Program-made: the position numbers and the translations under genes
In this document: positions 1 to 9,300 of the stretch, piece after piece
Layout of the letters: every line of letters starts with the position of its first letter
How positions within the stretch are numbered: position 1 is the first letter of the stretch
Assembly: GCF_030732985.1 (NCBI RefSeq)
Contig: NZ_JASHJX010000020.1
Span: 1 to 64,000 of the forward strand
Source: Nioella sp. MMSF_3534
Lineage (GTDB): Bacteria > Pseudomonadota > Alphaproteobacteria > Rhodobacterales > Rhodobacteraceae
Reading direction: 5' to 3'
DNA: 64,000 nucleotides
Notes under the pieces: model-generated
What the model saw: only the letters and a program-made list of their open reading frames with translations
Told to the model about the DNA's origin: nothing
Databases searched by the model: none

Positions 1-30
1 CCCCCTGAGGTATTTTTGCCAAGATGAAAG
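1..30 (-). repeat. Dispersed intergenic repeat, copy 1
   Basis: Read on the minus strand, positions 30 to 7 are CTTTCATCTTGGCAAAAATA followed by CCTC. The same 24 bases occur on the plus strand at 29093-29116. Both copies are intergenic. From memory, similar short elements are common between genes in Rhodobacterales; their function is unknown to me. Confidence 0.7.
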
Positions 31-202
31 GGGATGAGGCATGGTTTCTACGCCTCGGTGACGCTCGGACTGTGTCATTTTTTGTTTCCCCGCCCTTAAC
101 GATCCCCGGTAATACCCGGCTTTGGCCCGTAGTGCTCCGCAATCGCGCCGCATTTGGAAACGATACCAATATGCGAAACGAAAAGAGCACACAGGTGACC
201 CA

Positions 203-1108
203 ATGGACCGTCTTACGGAAATGGAAGCCTTCGCCACAGTCGTGGACCAGGGGGGGTTCACGGATGCGGCCAAGAAAATGGGGATCTCGAAATCTGCTGT
301 ATCCAAGCATGTTTCGAGCCTTGAAACCCGTCTCGGCGCACGGCTGCTGAACCGGACCACCCGGCGCGTCAGCCCGACCGAGATCGGCCTGGCATACTAC
401 GACCGCGCCCGGCGCGTGTTGAACGATGCGGGCGAGGCCGATGCGCTGGTGACGGCGATGCAGTCGGCGCCCTCGGGTATGCTGCGCGTGTCGGTGGCGA
501 CGGATTTCGGGGTGAACCACCTGTCGCCCATCCTTGGCGACTTCCTGCATGCCTTCCCCGATATCACCGTCAACATGGTGCTGAACAACCGCTATGTGGA
601 GCTGATTTCCGAAGGGTTCGACATGGCCATTCGGGTGGGCGAACTGGAGGACAGTTCCCTGCGGGCCCGCAAGCTGACCGAAACCACCAAGCGGATGATC
701 GCGAGCCCCGACTATTTCAAGAAATTCGGACGGCCCGAGCGGATCGACGATCTGAATGACCACAAGCTGCTGCACTATTCCAACCAGGCGGCGGGCAATG
801 TGTGGAAGATCACCGCGCCCTCTGGCGAGGTACGCCAGGTGCGGACCGCTGGCTCGCTGACGGTCAACGATGGTCAATCGCTGCTGAATGCCGCGATCGG
901 CGGGCTTGGCATCGCCTATCTGCCCAGTTTCCTCTACGCCGAACCGATGCGTCAGGGCCTGCTGGTCGATGCGATCCCGGAACTGCCGGAAGAAACCCAG
1001 GGCATCTACGCGATCTACCCGCCGGGCCGCTACACGCAGCCCAAGGTGCGCGCCTTCATCGACTTCCTTGTCGATCAGTTCCGCGACAAGGGACCCGGCG
1101 ACTGGTGA
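203..1108 (+). CDS. LysR-family transcriptional regulator
   Basis: A 301-residue protein of usual LysR length. Residues 1-60 form the winged helix-turn-helix (FTDAAKKMGISKSAVSKHVS, then a TRRVSPTE wing), and residues about 90-295 the periplasmic-binding-type effector domain. An ATG at 122 is also in frame, but the family N-terminus begins at MDRLTEMEAF and the ATG at 203 has AGGTGA just upstream, so 203 is preferred. It is convergent with the OmpA-like gene, so no divergently transcribed target is visible on that side. The effector is unknown. Confidence 0.93.
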   Translation: MDRLTEMEAFATVVDQGGFTDAAKKMGISKSAVSKHVSSLETRLGARLLNRTTRRVSPTEIGLAYYDRARRVLNDAGEADALVTAMQSAPSGMLRVSVATDFGVNHLSPILGDFLHAFPDITVNMVLNNRYVELISEGFDMAIRVGELEDSSLRARKLTETTKRMIASPDYFKKFGRPERIDDLNDHKLLHYSNQAAGNVWKITAPSGEVRQVRTAGSLTVNDGQSLLNAAIGGLGIAYLPSFLYAEPMRQGLLVDAIPELPEETQGIYAIYPPGRYTQPKVRAFIDFLVDQFRDKGPGDW

Positions 1109-1136
1109 TTATCTGAGAATTTACGGTTCATGCCGA

Positions 1137-1156
1137 CCCCGCCAACCCCGGCGGGG
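1137..1156. terminator. Hairpin between convergent genes
   Basis: CCCCGCC and GGCGGGG form a perfect 7-bp stem with a 6-base loop, placed between the LysR stop (1108) and the OmpA-like stop (1161). There is no T-run on either side, so it is at most a weak or Rho-assisted bidirectional terminator. Confidence 0.4.
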
Positions 1157-1160
1157 CAAC

Positions 1161-2090
1161 TCAGCGGGTTGAAGTCACGACGACTTCGACCCGCCTATTT
1201 TGTTGGCGGCCTTCATCGCTGGCATTGTTGGCGCGGGGGGCCAGATAGCCGACACCCTCTGCCCCGAGCTGCGCGGCGCTGACCCCGAGCGACTGGATCA
1301 GGAAGCTGCGCACCGCCTCGGCCCGGGACCGGGACAGGGCAATGTTGCCCTCCAGCGAGCCTTCGGCATCGGTGTGCCCCACAAGGACCACGCGAATGTC
1401 GGGATTGTCGATCAGGAAGGCCGCCAGATCCATCAGGGACGGATAGTCACCCTCCGCCAGCGTCGAAGACCCGGTGGCAAAGCTGAGATCGGTCAGCGTG
1501 GCGGTGCCCTGAACGGTCAGGCTTTCGCGCAGGTCCACGATCTCGTCGCCATCGGGCGAGCGGGTGGAGACGCCGACCGAAACCGGGATCATGTCGGCGG
1601 GGCTGATGCGGACCATGTGGACAAAGCCGCGCGTGCCACCGCGAGAGGTCAACACACCCACATATTCGGTGCCGGCCACGCCCTCCAACTGCGCGACGAA
1701 ATAGGAATAGTCCCCCAGATCCACATGCATCGCCGGTTCCGGCGTCACGTCCATGGCAAAGCGGAAGTCGAACCCGCCGCAAAGCGTGGCATCGCAGGCG
1801 AAGACCGGGGCATAGCCCTGCGCTTCGATCTGACCGCGTAGAGAGGCCATCAGCTGTGCGCTGTTGCCGCTGTAGTCCTGAACCTGCCAGACAGAGCGGG
1901 CCAACGCGCCCTCAACCGTCATCATCTCTGCCCCGGTTCCCAGCCACGGGCTGACCGGCAGGCTGTAATAGGTGGCACTCTCGGTTTCCTCGTGCGACAG
2001 CTCGGATACGCCGGGCAGCTCCAGCTCCAGCGCGTGGAGCGGAAAGGCGGCGGCGAGCGCCGCAAGGGATATGAGAGCGCCCCGGATCAC
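1161..2090 (-). CDS. OmpA-family outer membrane/periplasmic protein
   Basis: A 309-residue protein with a Sec signal peptide (about 1-20, ending PLHA). The final 110 residues are an OmpA C-terminal peptidoglycan-binding domain: a GHTDAEG turn, then NIALSRSRAEAV and a terminal EGRQQNRRVEV helix with the diaminopimelate-contacting Asp/Arg pattern. The central part (about 25-190) has no domain I recognise. It probably ties the outer membrane to peptidoglycan. Its start overlaps the stop of the upstream AhpD-like gene by 4 bases, so the two are co-transcribed. Confidence 0.88.
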   Translation of the reverse strand: MIRGALISLAALAAAFPLHALELELPGVSELSHEETESATYYSLPVSPWLGTGAEMMTVEGALARSVWQVQDYSGNSAQLMASLRGQIEAQGYAPVFACDATLCGGFDFRFAMDVTPEPAMHVDLGDYSYFVAQLEGVAGTEYVGVLTSRGGTRGFVHMVRISPADMIPVSVGVSTRSPDGDEIVDLRESLTVQGTATLTDLSFATGSSTLAEGDYPSLMDLAAFLIDNPDIRVVLVGHTDAEGSLEGNIALSRSRAEAVRSFLIQSLGVSAAQLGAEGVGYLAPRANNASDEGRQQNRRVEVVVTSTR

Positions 2091-2662
2091 CTGTTCATGC
2101 CATGGTAGTCATCATTGGGCCGCATATCGATGGCAGAGGCCATGCGGTTGGTCATGTTGAAGAAGCTGGCGACCGAGGCGATGTCGAAGATATCGCGGTC
2201 GGTGAAACCCACATCGCGCAAGGCCTGACGGTCAGCCTCTTCGATCTTGTAGCTGGCTTCCGTCATCTGCACGGCGAAATCCAGCATCGCGCGCTGACGC
2301 GGGTCCAGATCGGCCACGCGGTAGTTCATCACCAGCATCTCACCCAGTTTCGGGTCACCCGACAGGGCGCGCACGGCCTGACCATGGGCGGTGAGGCAAT
2401 AGAAGCAGCGGTTCACGGCGGACACCACGACCGCGATCATTTCGCGTTCCAGCTTGGTCAGGTTGCTCTGACCCAGCATCAGGTCGTTATACATCGCGGT
2501 GAAGGCATTCAGCTTGTCGACATCGAACGCATAGGACGCCAGCACATTGGGGATCATCCCCAGCTTTTCATCGCAGATGTCGAAATACTTCTGCGTCGCC
2601 TCTGGCAGCGGGTCCAGCGGCGGCAGGTTCAGCGCGGTTGCCTTGGGGTTCGGTTTCGCCAC
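2087..2662 (-). CDS. AhpD-like peroxidase-related protein (CMD fold)
   Basis: A 191-residue protein of the carboxymuconolactone decarboxylase/AhpD fold. The redox motif Cys86-Phe-Tyr-Cys89 followed by His93 (CFYCLTAH) is the AhpD-type CxxC active site, preceded by the helix KLEREMIAVVVSAVN. Size and motif fit the uncharacterised peroxidase-related family, probably a cytoplasmic thiol peroxidase or its reductase partner. It overlaps the OmpA-like gene by 4 bases and follows the GNAT gene after 3 bases, so 4110 to 1161 looks like one operon. Confidence 0.88.
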   Translation of the reverse strand: MAKPNPKATALNLPPLDPLPEATQKYFDICDEKLGMIPNVLASYAFDVDKLNAFTAMYNDLMLGQSNLTKLEREMIAVVVSAVNRCFYCLTAHGQAVRALSGDPKLGEMLVMNYRVADLDPRQRAMLDFAVQMTEASYKIEEADRQALRDVGFTDRDIFDIASVASFFNMTNRMASAIDMRPNDDYHGMNR

Positions 2663-2665
2663 GGA

Positions 2666-3385
2666 TCAGCCTTTCTTGATACGGTAATGATAAGCACCGG
2701 CAGAGGTCATTCCCAGCCCGGCATAGAGAGTTTGGGCGGGTTTGTTGGCCTTGACAACCAAAACGGCAAGATCCCGCGCATTGTGCCGTGCGGCCCAGTT
2801 GGCGGCCCCCTGCATCATGGTTCTGCCGATGCCCATGCGGCGGGCATCTTTCGACACCTCCAGCGCGTGCAGCATGGCGGTGCCCTCATGAATGGCGACG
2901 AAGGCGGTGGCGACGGGGTGGTCGTCATGGCGGCCAAGCAGCGCAGTCTTGGGGCCTTTGACGCGGTCCATGACCGCAAGGCGTGCGGGGCCGATGCCGC
3001 CCTCGGCCCAGATCTCTGTCTGCACGGCAAGGGGGGGCCAGCAGGGAATCGCGGCGAGGCGATGCAGATCGGCGGTGAGCGTCTCGACAGGGGCAACAAG
3101 GAAATCGACCGGGTCGATGATCTCATAGCCCGTTTCGGCCAGAATAGTGTCTAACGCGGTGTCTTCGGGTCTGATCTGGAACAGCAAATCCTGCCCCAGA
3201 TCGCGGCAGGCCTGCTCGGCTTGCGGGATGTCGGCGGCGGTCCAATCGCCCTCTGCGGTCACCGAAGACACCCGTTTGCCTGCCCCCTGCCCGTCACGCA
3301 CCAGCCAAGGGCCGATGCGGGCGGTCGAGGCCGCGGGCCATGTGGCCTCGCAGATATCGAAAAGCCCTGTGTCAGAGACTGTCAT
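2666..3385 (-). CDS. GNAT-family N-acetyltransferase
   Basis: A 239-residue protein. The C-terminal half carries the acetyl-CoA-binding motif A (DARRMGIGRTMMQGA) and the following AVLVVKANKPAQTLYAGLGM strand/helix typical of GNAT motif B. The N-terminal half may be a degenerate second GNAT domain. The substrate cannot be read from sequence. Its start overlaps the end of the CinA-like gene by 4 bases. Confidence 0.87.
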   Translation of the reverse strand: MTVSDTGLFDICEATWPAASTARIGPWLVRDGQGAGKRVSSVTAEGDWTAADIPQAEQACRDLGQDLLFQIRPEDTALDTILAETGYEIIDPVDFLVAPVETLTADLHRLAAIPCWPPLAVQTEIWAEGGIGPARLAVMDRVKGPKTALLGRHDDHPVATAFVAIHEGTAMLHALEVSKDARRMGIGRTMMQGAANWAARHNARDLAVLVVKANKPAQTLYAGLGMTSAGAYHYRIKKG

Positions 3386-4110
3386 GGTGTTTCCGGGAAG
3401 AGGCGCACGAGCGCCGTGATGACCTTGTCGATCTGTGGCCCGTCCGTGCCACGCACAACGATGTTGGAGCCGTAGACGCCGTTCTGAATGTAGGGGTACG
3501 ACCCGATAGAGACCTCTGGATTGTCCTCGGCCAGCTTGGTCAGCGGCCCGGCGATCTCTCCCTCGCCCCGCTCGATCCGGATGGTCTGCGACAGCAGAGG
3601 CGCGCCGCCGGTCAGCGTCGGCAGGACAGAGGCCACCATCGCCTCGAACACCGACGGAACCCCGGCCATCACATGCACGTTGCGCAGGGTGAAACCGGGC
3701 GCGACGGACACAGGGTTTTCAATCAACGCGGCCCCATCGGGAATGCGCGCCATGCGCAGGCGGGCCTCGTTCAGCTCCTGCCCGGACCGGTCGTAATGGG
3801 CCTGCAACAGCGCACGCGCGTCGTCGCGGATGCTGATCGGCGTGTCGAAGGCGGCGGCCACCGCCTCGGCGGTGATGTCGTCATGGGTGGGGCCGATACC
3901 GCCTGACGTGAACAGGTGATCATAGGCGGCGGACAGGGCCTGCACGGCGGCAACAATACCGTCATGCGTATCGGCCACAACGCGCACCTCGGCCAGGTCG
4001 ATGCCGTGGCTTGTGAGCTGCTGCGCCAGGTGGTGCATGTTGGAATCGCGGGTGCGGCCCGAGAGGATCTCGTCGCCGATCACCAGCATGGCGGCGGTAG
4101 GGTTGGGCAT
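3382..4110 (-). CDS. MoaB/Mog-domain protein (CinA N-terminal type)
   Basis: A 242-residue stand-alone molybdopterin-binding (MoCF) domain: GDEILSGRTRDSN at the N-terminus and TSGGIGPTHDDIT around residues 85-100 are the family signatures. Full CinA proteins are about 400 residues and add a C-terminal amidohydrolase domain, which is absent here. The N-terminal CinA/COG1058 domain is linked to ADP-ribose pyrophosphatase activity in some bacteria; which activity applies here is unknown. It is the first gene of the minus-strand run ending at 1161. Confidence 0.88.
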   Translation of the reverse strand: MPNPTAAMLVIGDEILSGRTRDSNMHHLAQQLTSHGIDLAEVRVVADTHDGIVAAVQALSAAYDHLFTSGGIGPTHDDITAEAVAAAFDTPISIRDDARALLQAHYDRSGQELNEARLRMARIPDGAALIENPVSVAPGFTLRNVHVMAGVPSVFEAMVASVLPTLTGGAPLLSQTIRIERGEGEIAGPLTKLAEDNPEVSIGSYPYIQNGVYGSNIVVRGTDGPQIDKVITALVRLFPETP

Positions 4111-4156
4111 GAGCGTGTTCCTTGCCTCTTGTTTGGCTCAGGTATAGGCCCGGTCC

Positions 4157-4891
4157 ATGCGCTTTCAAACCCCTCTCATCCCCGCCCGGCTGATCCGTCG
4201 CTACAAACGCTTTCTGGCCGATTGCCGGTTGGAGGATGGCCGCGAAATCACCGCCCATTGCGCCAATCCCGGCAGCATGATGGGGCTGGCGGAACCGGGC
4301 AGTCTTGTGTGGCTGGAACCCAATGACGACCCCAAGAAGAAGCTGAAATTCGGCTGGCGGCTGGTGGACCATGAAAACGGCCATTTCACCGGGGTCGATA
4401 CCAGCCTGCCCAACCGGATGCTGCGCGCCGCGTTGGAGGCGGGAGAGGTCGCGGGGCTGGAAGGGTATGAAACCGTGCGCCCGGAGGTGAAGTATGGCGA
4501 GGCGAGCCGCATCGACTTCCTGCTGCAAGCTGCGGGCCGCCCCGATGCTTACGTGGAGGTAAAGTCAGTGACGCTCAGCCGCCAACCCGGCCTGGCGGAG
4601 TTCCCAGACAGCAAGACCGCGCGTGGCGCGAAGCACCTGGCAGAGCTGTCGGCGATGGTGCGCGAAGGCCACCGCGCCGTGATGCTCTACCTGATCCAGC
4701 GCACGGATTGTGGGGCATTCACCCTCGCCGCTGACATCGACCCCACCTATGCCGCCGCCTATGCTGAGGCGCGTATCGCCGGGGTCGAAACGCTGTGCTT
4801 CGACTGCCGGATCACGCCGGATGGCGTATGGCTTGGCGGCCAAAAACGGGTCGAAATCCCTTGGTTAGAGACTACTCCGACACCTGAATAA
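4157..4891 (+). CDS. sfsA: DNA/RNA nuclease SfsA family
   Basis: A 244-residue protein matching SfsA along its length: the N-terminal OB-like part with HCANPGSM, then the PD-(D/E)XK-like core with VEVKSVTL and FPDSKTARGAKHLAEL. SfsA was named for a sugar-fermentation stimulation phenotype in E. coli, and its biochemical role remains poorly defined. The gene is divergent from the CinA-type gene and its end overlaps the convergent MscS gene by 20 bases. Confidence 0.94.
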   Translation: MRFQTPLIPARLIRRYKRFLADCRLEDGREITAHCANPGSMMGLAEPGSLVWLEPNDDPKKKLKFGWRLVDHENGHFTGVDTSLPNRMLRAALEAGEVAGLEGYETVRPEVKYGEASRIDFLLQAAGRPDAYVEVKSVTLSRQPGLAEFPDSKTARGAKHLAELSAMVREGHRAVMLYLIQRTDCGAFTLAADIDPTYAAAYAEARIAGVETLCFDCRITPDGVWLGGQKRVEIPWLETTPTPE

Positions 4892-5726
4892 GGGTCTGCG
4901 TCGGGAACGGAATGTCGATCCCGGCCCTATCCAGAGCCTCTTTCACCTGCCGCTTCATATCGGCCTCGAACGAGAACTTGTCCGAAGACGCGCACCAGAC
5001 CCGCACGAGGAAATCCACCGAACTGTCGCCGAGGTTGTTGACCTGGCAGAACGGCTCCGGCTCGGGCAAGGCGCGCGGGTCGGACAGGATCGTGTCGCGG
5101 ATGACCTGTTCGGCGGTCGCAAGGTTTGACCCGTAGGATACACCGAAGGTCCATTCGGCGCGGCGCGTGTCATAGACCGAGTAATTGGTGATCACGCTGC
5201 CCCAGACCTGCGCGTTCGGGACGATCACCTGCACACTGTCCAGCGTGGCAAGTTCCGTCGTGTTCAGCGAAATGTCCTTCACAGTGCCGGAAACCCCAGA
5301 AACAGTGACGAAATCACCCAGCTTGATGGGTCGGAACAGGATGATCATCACCCCCGCGGCGACATTGGACAGGGTGCCTTGCAGCGCCAGGCCAATCGCC
5401 AGACCGGCGGCACCGATGGCAGCGACCAGTGACGTGGTCTGCACCCCGAAAGTATTCAGCACCACCACAACAGCCAGGATCAGCACCACATAGCGCAGCA
5501 GGTTGCCCAGGAAGGTAAAGAGCGTATCGTCCAGTTCTTCCCGTTCCAGCGCGATCTTGACGATCTTGCGCCGCGCCCATCCGCCGATGATGAAGGCCGC
5601 GAAAAGCAGAAGGATGGCGGCAATCACGCTGCCCACCATCTGGGCCAGGAAATCCAGCGTCAGGACATCGCCCAAAGTCCGACCGCCCCCGATATCCAAA
5701 GTCATCAGATTGCTCAGCGCTTCCAT
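4872..5726 (-). CDS. Small-conductance mechanosensitive channel, MscS family
   Basis: A 284-residue protein with about three N-terminal membrane helices (residues 25-120). The pore-lining third helix is Gly/Ala-rich (AAIGAAGLAIGLALQGTLSN), followed by GVMIILFRPIKLGDFV and a cytoplasmic beta/alpha vestibule. Length matches E. coli MscS (286). It would release solutes on hypo-osmotic shock. It is divergent from map, with a 134-base gap, and convergent with sfsA. Confidence 0.95.
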   Translation of the reverse strand: MEALSNLMTLDIGGGRTLGDVLTLDFLAQMVGSVIAAILLLFAAFIIGGWARRKIVKIALEREELDDTLFTFLGNLLRYVVLILAVVVVLNTFGVQTTSLVAAIGAAGLAIGLALQGTLSNVAAGVMIILFRPIKLGDFVTVSGVSGTVKDISLNTTELATLDSVQVIVPNAQVWGSVITNYSVYDTRRAEWTFGVSYGSNLATAEQVIRDTILSDPRALPEPEPFCQVNNLGDSSVDFLVRVWCASSDKFSFEADMKRQVKEALDRAGIDIPFPTQTLIQVSE

Positions 5727-5860
5727 CGTGCATGCTCCTTGTGCCTGTCGCCTGCGCCATGGCTATCGCAAAGCGGCACGGGCGGCAATTCACCCCGCCC
5801 TCTGGCATCCGGGCGCGTCCTGCCATAGGTTGCAGCCCGAAAAGGCCAAGGAGCGCTACG

Positions 5861-6670
5861 TTGGACAAGTTCGAAGGCCGTCTGACCCGGGACGGCATCC
5901 GCATTCACAACCCATCTGATTTCGCCGGCATGCACAAGGCTGGCGCATTGGCGGCGCGCATCCTCGATGACATTGCCGAGATGGTCGAACCGGGCCAGAC
6001 GACCGAGGCGATTGATGCCGAGATCGAGCGGATGGTGAATGACGCGGGCGCCAAATCCGCCACGATCGGCTACAAGGGCTACCAGCACGCCAGCTGTATC
6101 TCGGTCAATCACGTGGTCTGCCACGGCATTCCCGGCCCCAAGACGCTGAAGAACGGGGATATCCTGAATATCGACGTCACGGTGATCGTCGATGGCTGGT
6201 TTGGCGACACCAGCCGGATGTATGTGGCTGGCAGCCTCAGCCGCAAGGCGGAACGGCTGGTGCAGGTCACCCATGATGCCCTGTTCAAAGGGATCGAGGC
6301 GGTCAAGCCCGGCAACACGTTCGGCGATATCGGTCACGCGATCCAGGCCTATGTCGAGGCGCATCGCATGTCGGTGGTGCGCGATTTCTGCGGGCACGGG
6401 CTGGGGCAGGTCTTTCACGCGCCGCCCAATGTGCTGCATTACGGTCGCCCCGGCACCGGCCCCACGCTGGAAGAGGGCATGTTCTTCACTATCGAACCCA
6501 TGGTCAATCTCGGGCGCCCCGAAACCAAGGTTCTGGCCGATGACTGGACCGCCGTGACCCGCGACAAGAGCCTCAGCGCGCAGTTCGAACATTCCATCGG
6601 CGTGACGGCGGATGGGTTCGACATCTTCACCCTGTCCCCCGGCGGCAAGTTCCACCCCACTTGGGCATAG
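5861..6670 (+). CDS. map: Methionine aminopeptidase, type I
   Basis: Removes N-terminal Met from nascent proteins. The 269-residue protein has all metal/catalytic residues: His88 (VCHGIP), Asp105 (NIDVTV), Asp116 (GDTS), His179 (CGHGLG), Glu212 (IEPM) and Glu243 (FEHS). These parallel E. coli His79/Asp97/Asp108/His171/Glu204/Glu235. The start is a TTG at 5861 with AAGGAG 7 bases upstream, giving the family N-terminus MDKFEGRLTRDG. An ATG at 5732 would add 43 residues unlike the family. Confidence 0.95.
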   Translation: MDKFEGRLTRDGIRIHNPSDFAGMHKAGALAARILDDIAEMVEPGQTTEAIDAEIERMVNDAGAKSATIGYKGYQHASCISVNHVVCHGIPGPKTLKNGDILNIDVTVIVDGWFGDTSRMYVAGSLSRKAERLVQVTHDALFKGIEAVKPGNTFGDIGHAIQAYVEAHRMSVVRDFCGHGLGQVFHAPPNVLHYGRPGTGPTLEEGMFFTIEPMVNLGRPETKVLADDWTAVTRDKSLSAQFEHSIGVTADGFDIFTLSPGGKFHPTWA

Positions 6671-6797
6671 GCACCAAGATCATGGCCCGATCCAAAGCCC
6701 CCGGAGACAACAAAAACCCTTGAACCGACGCCACTCACTTGGCCATTAGAGTGTAGTGCGTCGCAAAAGGCGTGTGATGTCTTGGGGGGACATGGTC

Positions 6798-7613
6798 ATG
6801 AAGAAGCAAAGCACGCTGGACCTGGAGTTCATGGCGCTACTGTCAGAGGTCATGTTTGGGCACGGCTTTGCTCATTATGGCTATTTCGAGGGCGGCAAAG
6901 CCCCGGATCTTACAGGGCAGTCCCTCAGCAACGCGCAACAGGCCTATTTCGACAAACTGGCGGGCGCGATCCCCGACGGCGTGAAAACGATCTTCGAGAT
7001 CGGCTCTGGCACGGGCGCAAACGCGCTGGCGCTGATCGACCGGGGCTATGACATGACGCTGCTGTCGCCCTCCGTGCAGATGAACCAGATGGCGCGCGAG
7101 AAGCTGCCCGCCGGCACCGAGGTGATTGACGCGACCCTTGAGGAGTTCGAACGCGACGTCATGTTCGACATATGCCTCTACGCTGAAAGCTTTCACTACA
7201 TCGACATGACCTCCGCGCTGGCCAAAACCGAACGCCATGCGCGCGAGGGGTTTGTTCTCTTCGACTACTTCCGCCGCGAAGCCCACCGAGAGACCGACCG
7301 GACCCACTCGACCCATGCCGAATTTCTGGCAGCACTGGAGGCACAGGGCGCGTTCGAAGTGGTCTCGGACGAGGACGTGACGGCAGAGATCGCGCCCACT
7401 TTCGAGATCATGAATTACGTTCAGACCGAAAAGCTCGCGCCGTTTCTGGAACGTTTCCGGGGTGAACTCGCCCGTGAAAAACCATGGCGCGCCTGGGTGT
7501 TGGAAAAATTCGCGGGAAAGAAGCTGAACCGTCTGGCGAAACCCTCCAAACGCCCAGGCTTCTTCGAAGAGCAGAACGAGTATCACCTGATGGTGATGAA
7601 GCGGCGGAACTGA
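6798..7613 (+). CDS. Class I SAM-dependent methyltransferase, unknown substrate
   Basis: About 271 residues from the chosen ATG. Motif I (IFEIGSGTGANALALIDRG) and the following acidic strand define a Rossmann-fold methyltransferase, and ESFHYIDM may be the motif IV/catalytic strand. Several in-frame starts exist (6756, 6777, 6792, 6798). A purine-rich GGGGGGA at 6784-6790 is best spaced from 6798. No substrate is suggested by neighbours. The C-terminal 40 residues are strongly basic. Confidence 0.8.
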   Translation: MKKQSTLDLEFMALLSEVMFGHGFAHYGYFEGGKAPDLTGQSLSNAQQAYFDKLAGAIPDGVKTIFEIGSGTGANALALIDRGYDMTLLSPSVQMNQMAREKLPAGTEVIDATLEEFERDVMFDICLYAESFHYIDMTSALAKTERHAREGFVLFDYFRREAHRETDRTHSTHAEFLAALEAQGAFEVVSDEDVTAEIAPTFEIMNYVQTEKLAPFLERFRGELAREKPWRAWVLEKFAGKKLNRLAKPSKRPGFFEEQNEYHLMVMKRRN

Positions 7614-7775
7614 TCAGGCTAGTGCGCCCATTGCGCTGGGCAAGCCGAGGGGAAGCATCCTTGCAGCTGGCGGCGGCAGCTTCGTGACGAGCAGTTTCAA
7701 AACCGGAAACCGACACCGGTTTGACCGCTGGCCTCAATGCTCCTACGGTCGCCGGATCAACGCGAAGGGGGCGAC

Positions 7776-8453
7776 ATGCGGATTTTCCTGGCATTCATTC
7801 TGGCACTCTCTGGCTTGGCCGGCAGCGCCTTGGCTCAGGTTTCCGGCAGCGTGGAATTCAATCTGTTCAACCTTCAGGACGCCACGACGAACCGGGTGTT
7901 CCTGTTCGATGACGGCTATGCGCAGCAGTATGGTATCGAGGTGCCCGCGCCCTTTTCGCTGTCGGTCCCGAACCAGGACCAGGTCGAGCTGATCGCAGAG
8001 GGCCAGCCCGATGGCGGGGCCTTCGCAAGGTTTACCTTCGCCACCGGTGATCCGCGTCAGTTCGTTGAAAACATACAGGTGGTGACGGCCACCATTCCAA
8101 TGGCGGAAGAGGCTGATAGCCCGCAGGACCTGCGCCTGCAATTGTCGGCCAACCTGCTGCAAGAGCAGGTCTTTCCCGTGGCCGTGGCCGGCTTTGAAGA
8201 AGCCCAGATCCTCGCCATCGAGGTGTTCGAGTTCGAAGGGCATACGGGCGTCCATCTTGTCGGGCGCTACACCGACCCGGACATCGGCCCGATGCTGTTG
8301 CGCCTGACCGCCCATCCCAACCCGACCCGGCCCGAAAGCTATCTGACCGTAGCCAATATCAACCTGTCGCTGGTGCCCGTCACCGATGGCGACACCCTGC
8401 GCCGCAGCCTGTCCAGCCGGGTGGCAAACGGGCTGACCTACCTGCCGGAGTAA
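7776..8453 (+). CDS. Secreted protein of unknown function
   Basis: A 225-residue protein with a clear Sec signal peptide (MRIFLAFILALSGLAGSALA). The start at 7776 is preceded by GAAGGGGGC; an in-frame ATG at 7737 would spoil the signal peptide. The mature part is acidic, beta-rich and has no cysteine, consistent with a soluble periplasmic protein. I do not recognise a family. It sits just upstream of radC but with a separate start region. Confidence 0.7.
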   Translation: MRIFLAFILALSGLAGSALAQVSGSVEFNLFNLQDATTNRVFLFDDGYAQQYGIEVPAPFSLSVPNQDQVELIAEGQPDGGAFARFTFATGDPRQFVENIQVVTATIPMAEEADSPQDLRLQLSANLLQEQVFPVAVAGFEEAQILAIEVFEFEGHTGVHLVGRYTDPDIGPMLLRLTAHPNPTRPESYLTVANINLSLVPVTDGDTLRRSLSSRVANGLTYLPE

Positions 8454-8488
8454 CGCGCCGTTAACCATTCCGGGCGAATCCTCGGGGC

Positions 8489-9265
8489 ATGACCCGTAGA
8501 AAAACCCGATTCGAGGAACAGCGCCTGCCCGGTTTCGAATTCGATCCGGGGGCCGGGTCCATTCCGGTTGGACCGCGTCTCGATCGACTTGTCGAAGATC
8601 ATCGAAAATTCCACCGTCAACGCCTGCGCCAGCGATTTACGAAGGGCGGCGCAGCGGCTGTCCCGGATTACGAACTGCTGGAAATGCTGCTCTATCGCGC
8701 CATCCGGCGCGGGGATACCAAACCTCTGGCCAAACGGCTGCTGGCCGCCTTCGGCGATCTCAACCATGTGCTGGCCGCCCCGCCCGCGCGGTTGAAAGAG
8801 ATCAATGGCGTGGGTGATGCCGTGGTGTTCGAGCTGAAGCTTATCGAGGCCATCGGTCATCGCATGGCGCGCGCCAAGGTGATCAACAAGCCGCTGCTGT
8901 CCTCCTGGGATGCGCTGCTGGACTATTGCCAGTCAGCAATGGCGCATCGGGACCTGGAACAGTTTCGCATTCTCTTCCTCGACCGAAAGAACGTGCTGAT
9001 CGCCGATGAGGCGCAACAGACCGGCACGGTGGACCATGTGCCCGTCTACCCGAGGGAAGTGGTGAAACGCGCGCTGGAACTGAATGCCTCGGCGCTTATC
9101 CTCGTTCACAACCATCCGTCCGGCGACCCGACGCCGAGCCAGGCAGATCTGGACATGACCAACGCCATCCGCGATGCCGCCGAGGTGCTGAATATCGTGA
9201 TCCACGATCATCTGATCATCGGCAAGTCGGCAACCCTCAGCTTCCGCTCGGAAGGATACCTGTAA
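8489..9265 (+). CDS. radC: RadC/JAB-domain protein
   Basis: A 258-residue protein with an N-terminal helix-hairpin-helix-like part ([11 protein letters not shown] near residue 110) and a C-terminal JAMM metalloprotease-type domain with the zinc motif [14 protein letters not shown] (His-x-His with downstream Asp). This is the standard RadC architecture. The old DNA-repair name is not well supported biochemically, so the role remains open. It is convergent with msrA. Confidence 0.93.
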   Translation: MTRRKTRFEEQRLPGFEFDPGAGSIPVGPRLDRLVEDHRKFHRQRLRQRFTKGGAAAVPDYELLEMLLYRAIRRGDTKPLAKRLLAAFGDLNHVLAAPPARLKEINGVGDAVVFELKLIEAIGHRMARAKVINKPLLSSWDALLDYCQSAMAHRDLEQFRILFLDRKNVLIADEAQQTGTVDHVPVYPREVVKRALELNASALILVHNHPSGDPTPSQADLDMTNAIRDAAEVLNIVIHDHLIIGKSATLSFRSEGYL

Positions 9266-9300
9266 TCGCCCTGACGGCGGGCCTGACCAAGCGCGGTCGT

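Noticed and set aside
2102-3154. Plus-strand ORF (350 codons) opposite the AhpD-like and GNAT genes
   Set aside because: His/Gly-rich shadow translation of two real minus-strand genes.
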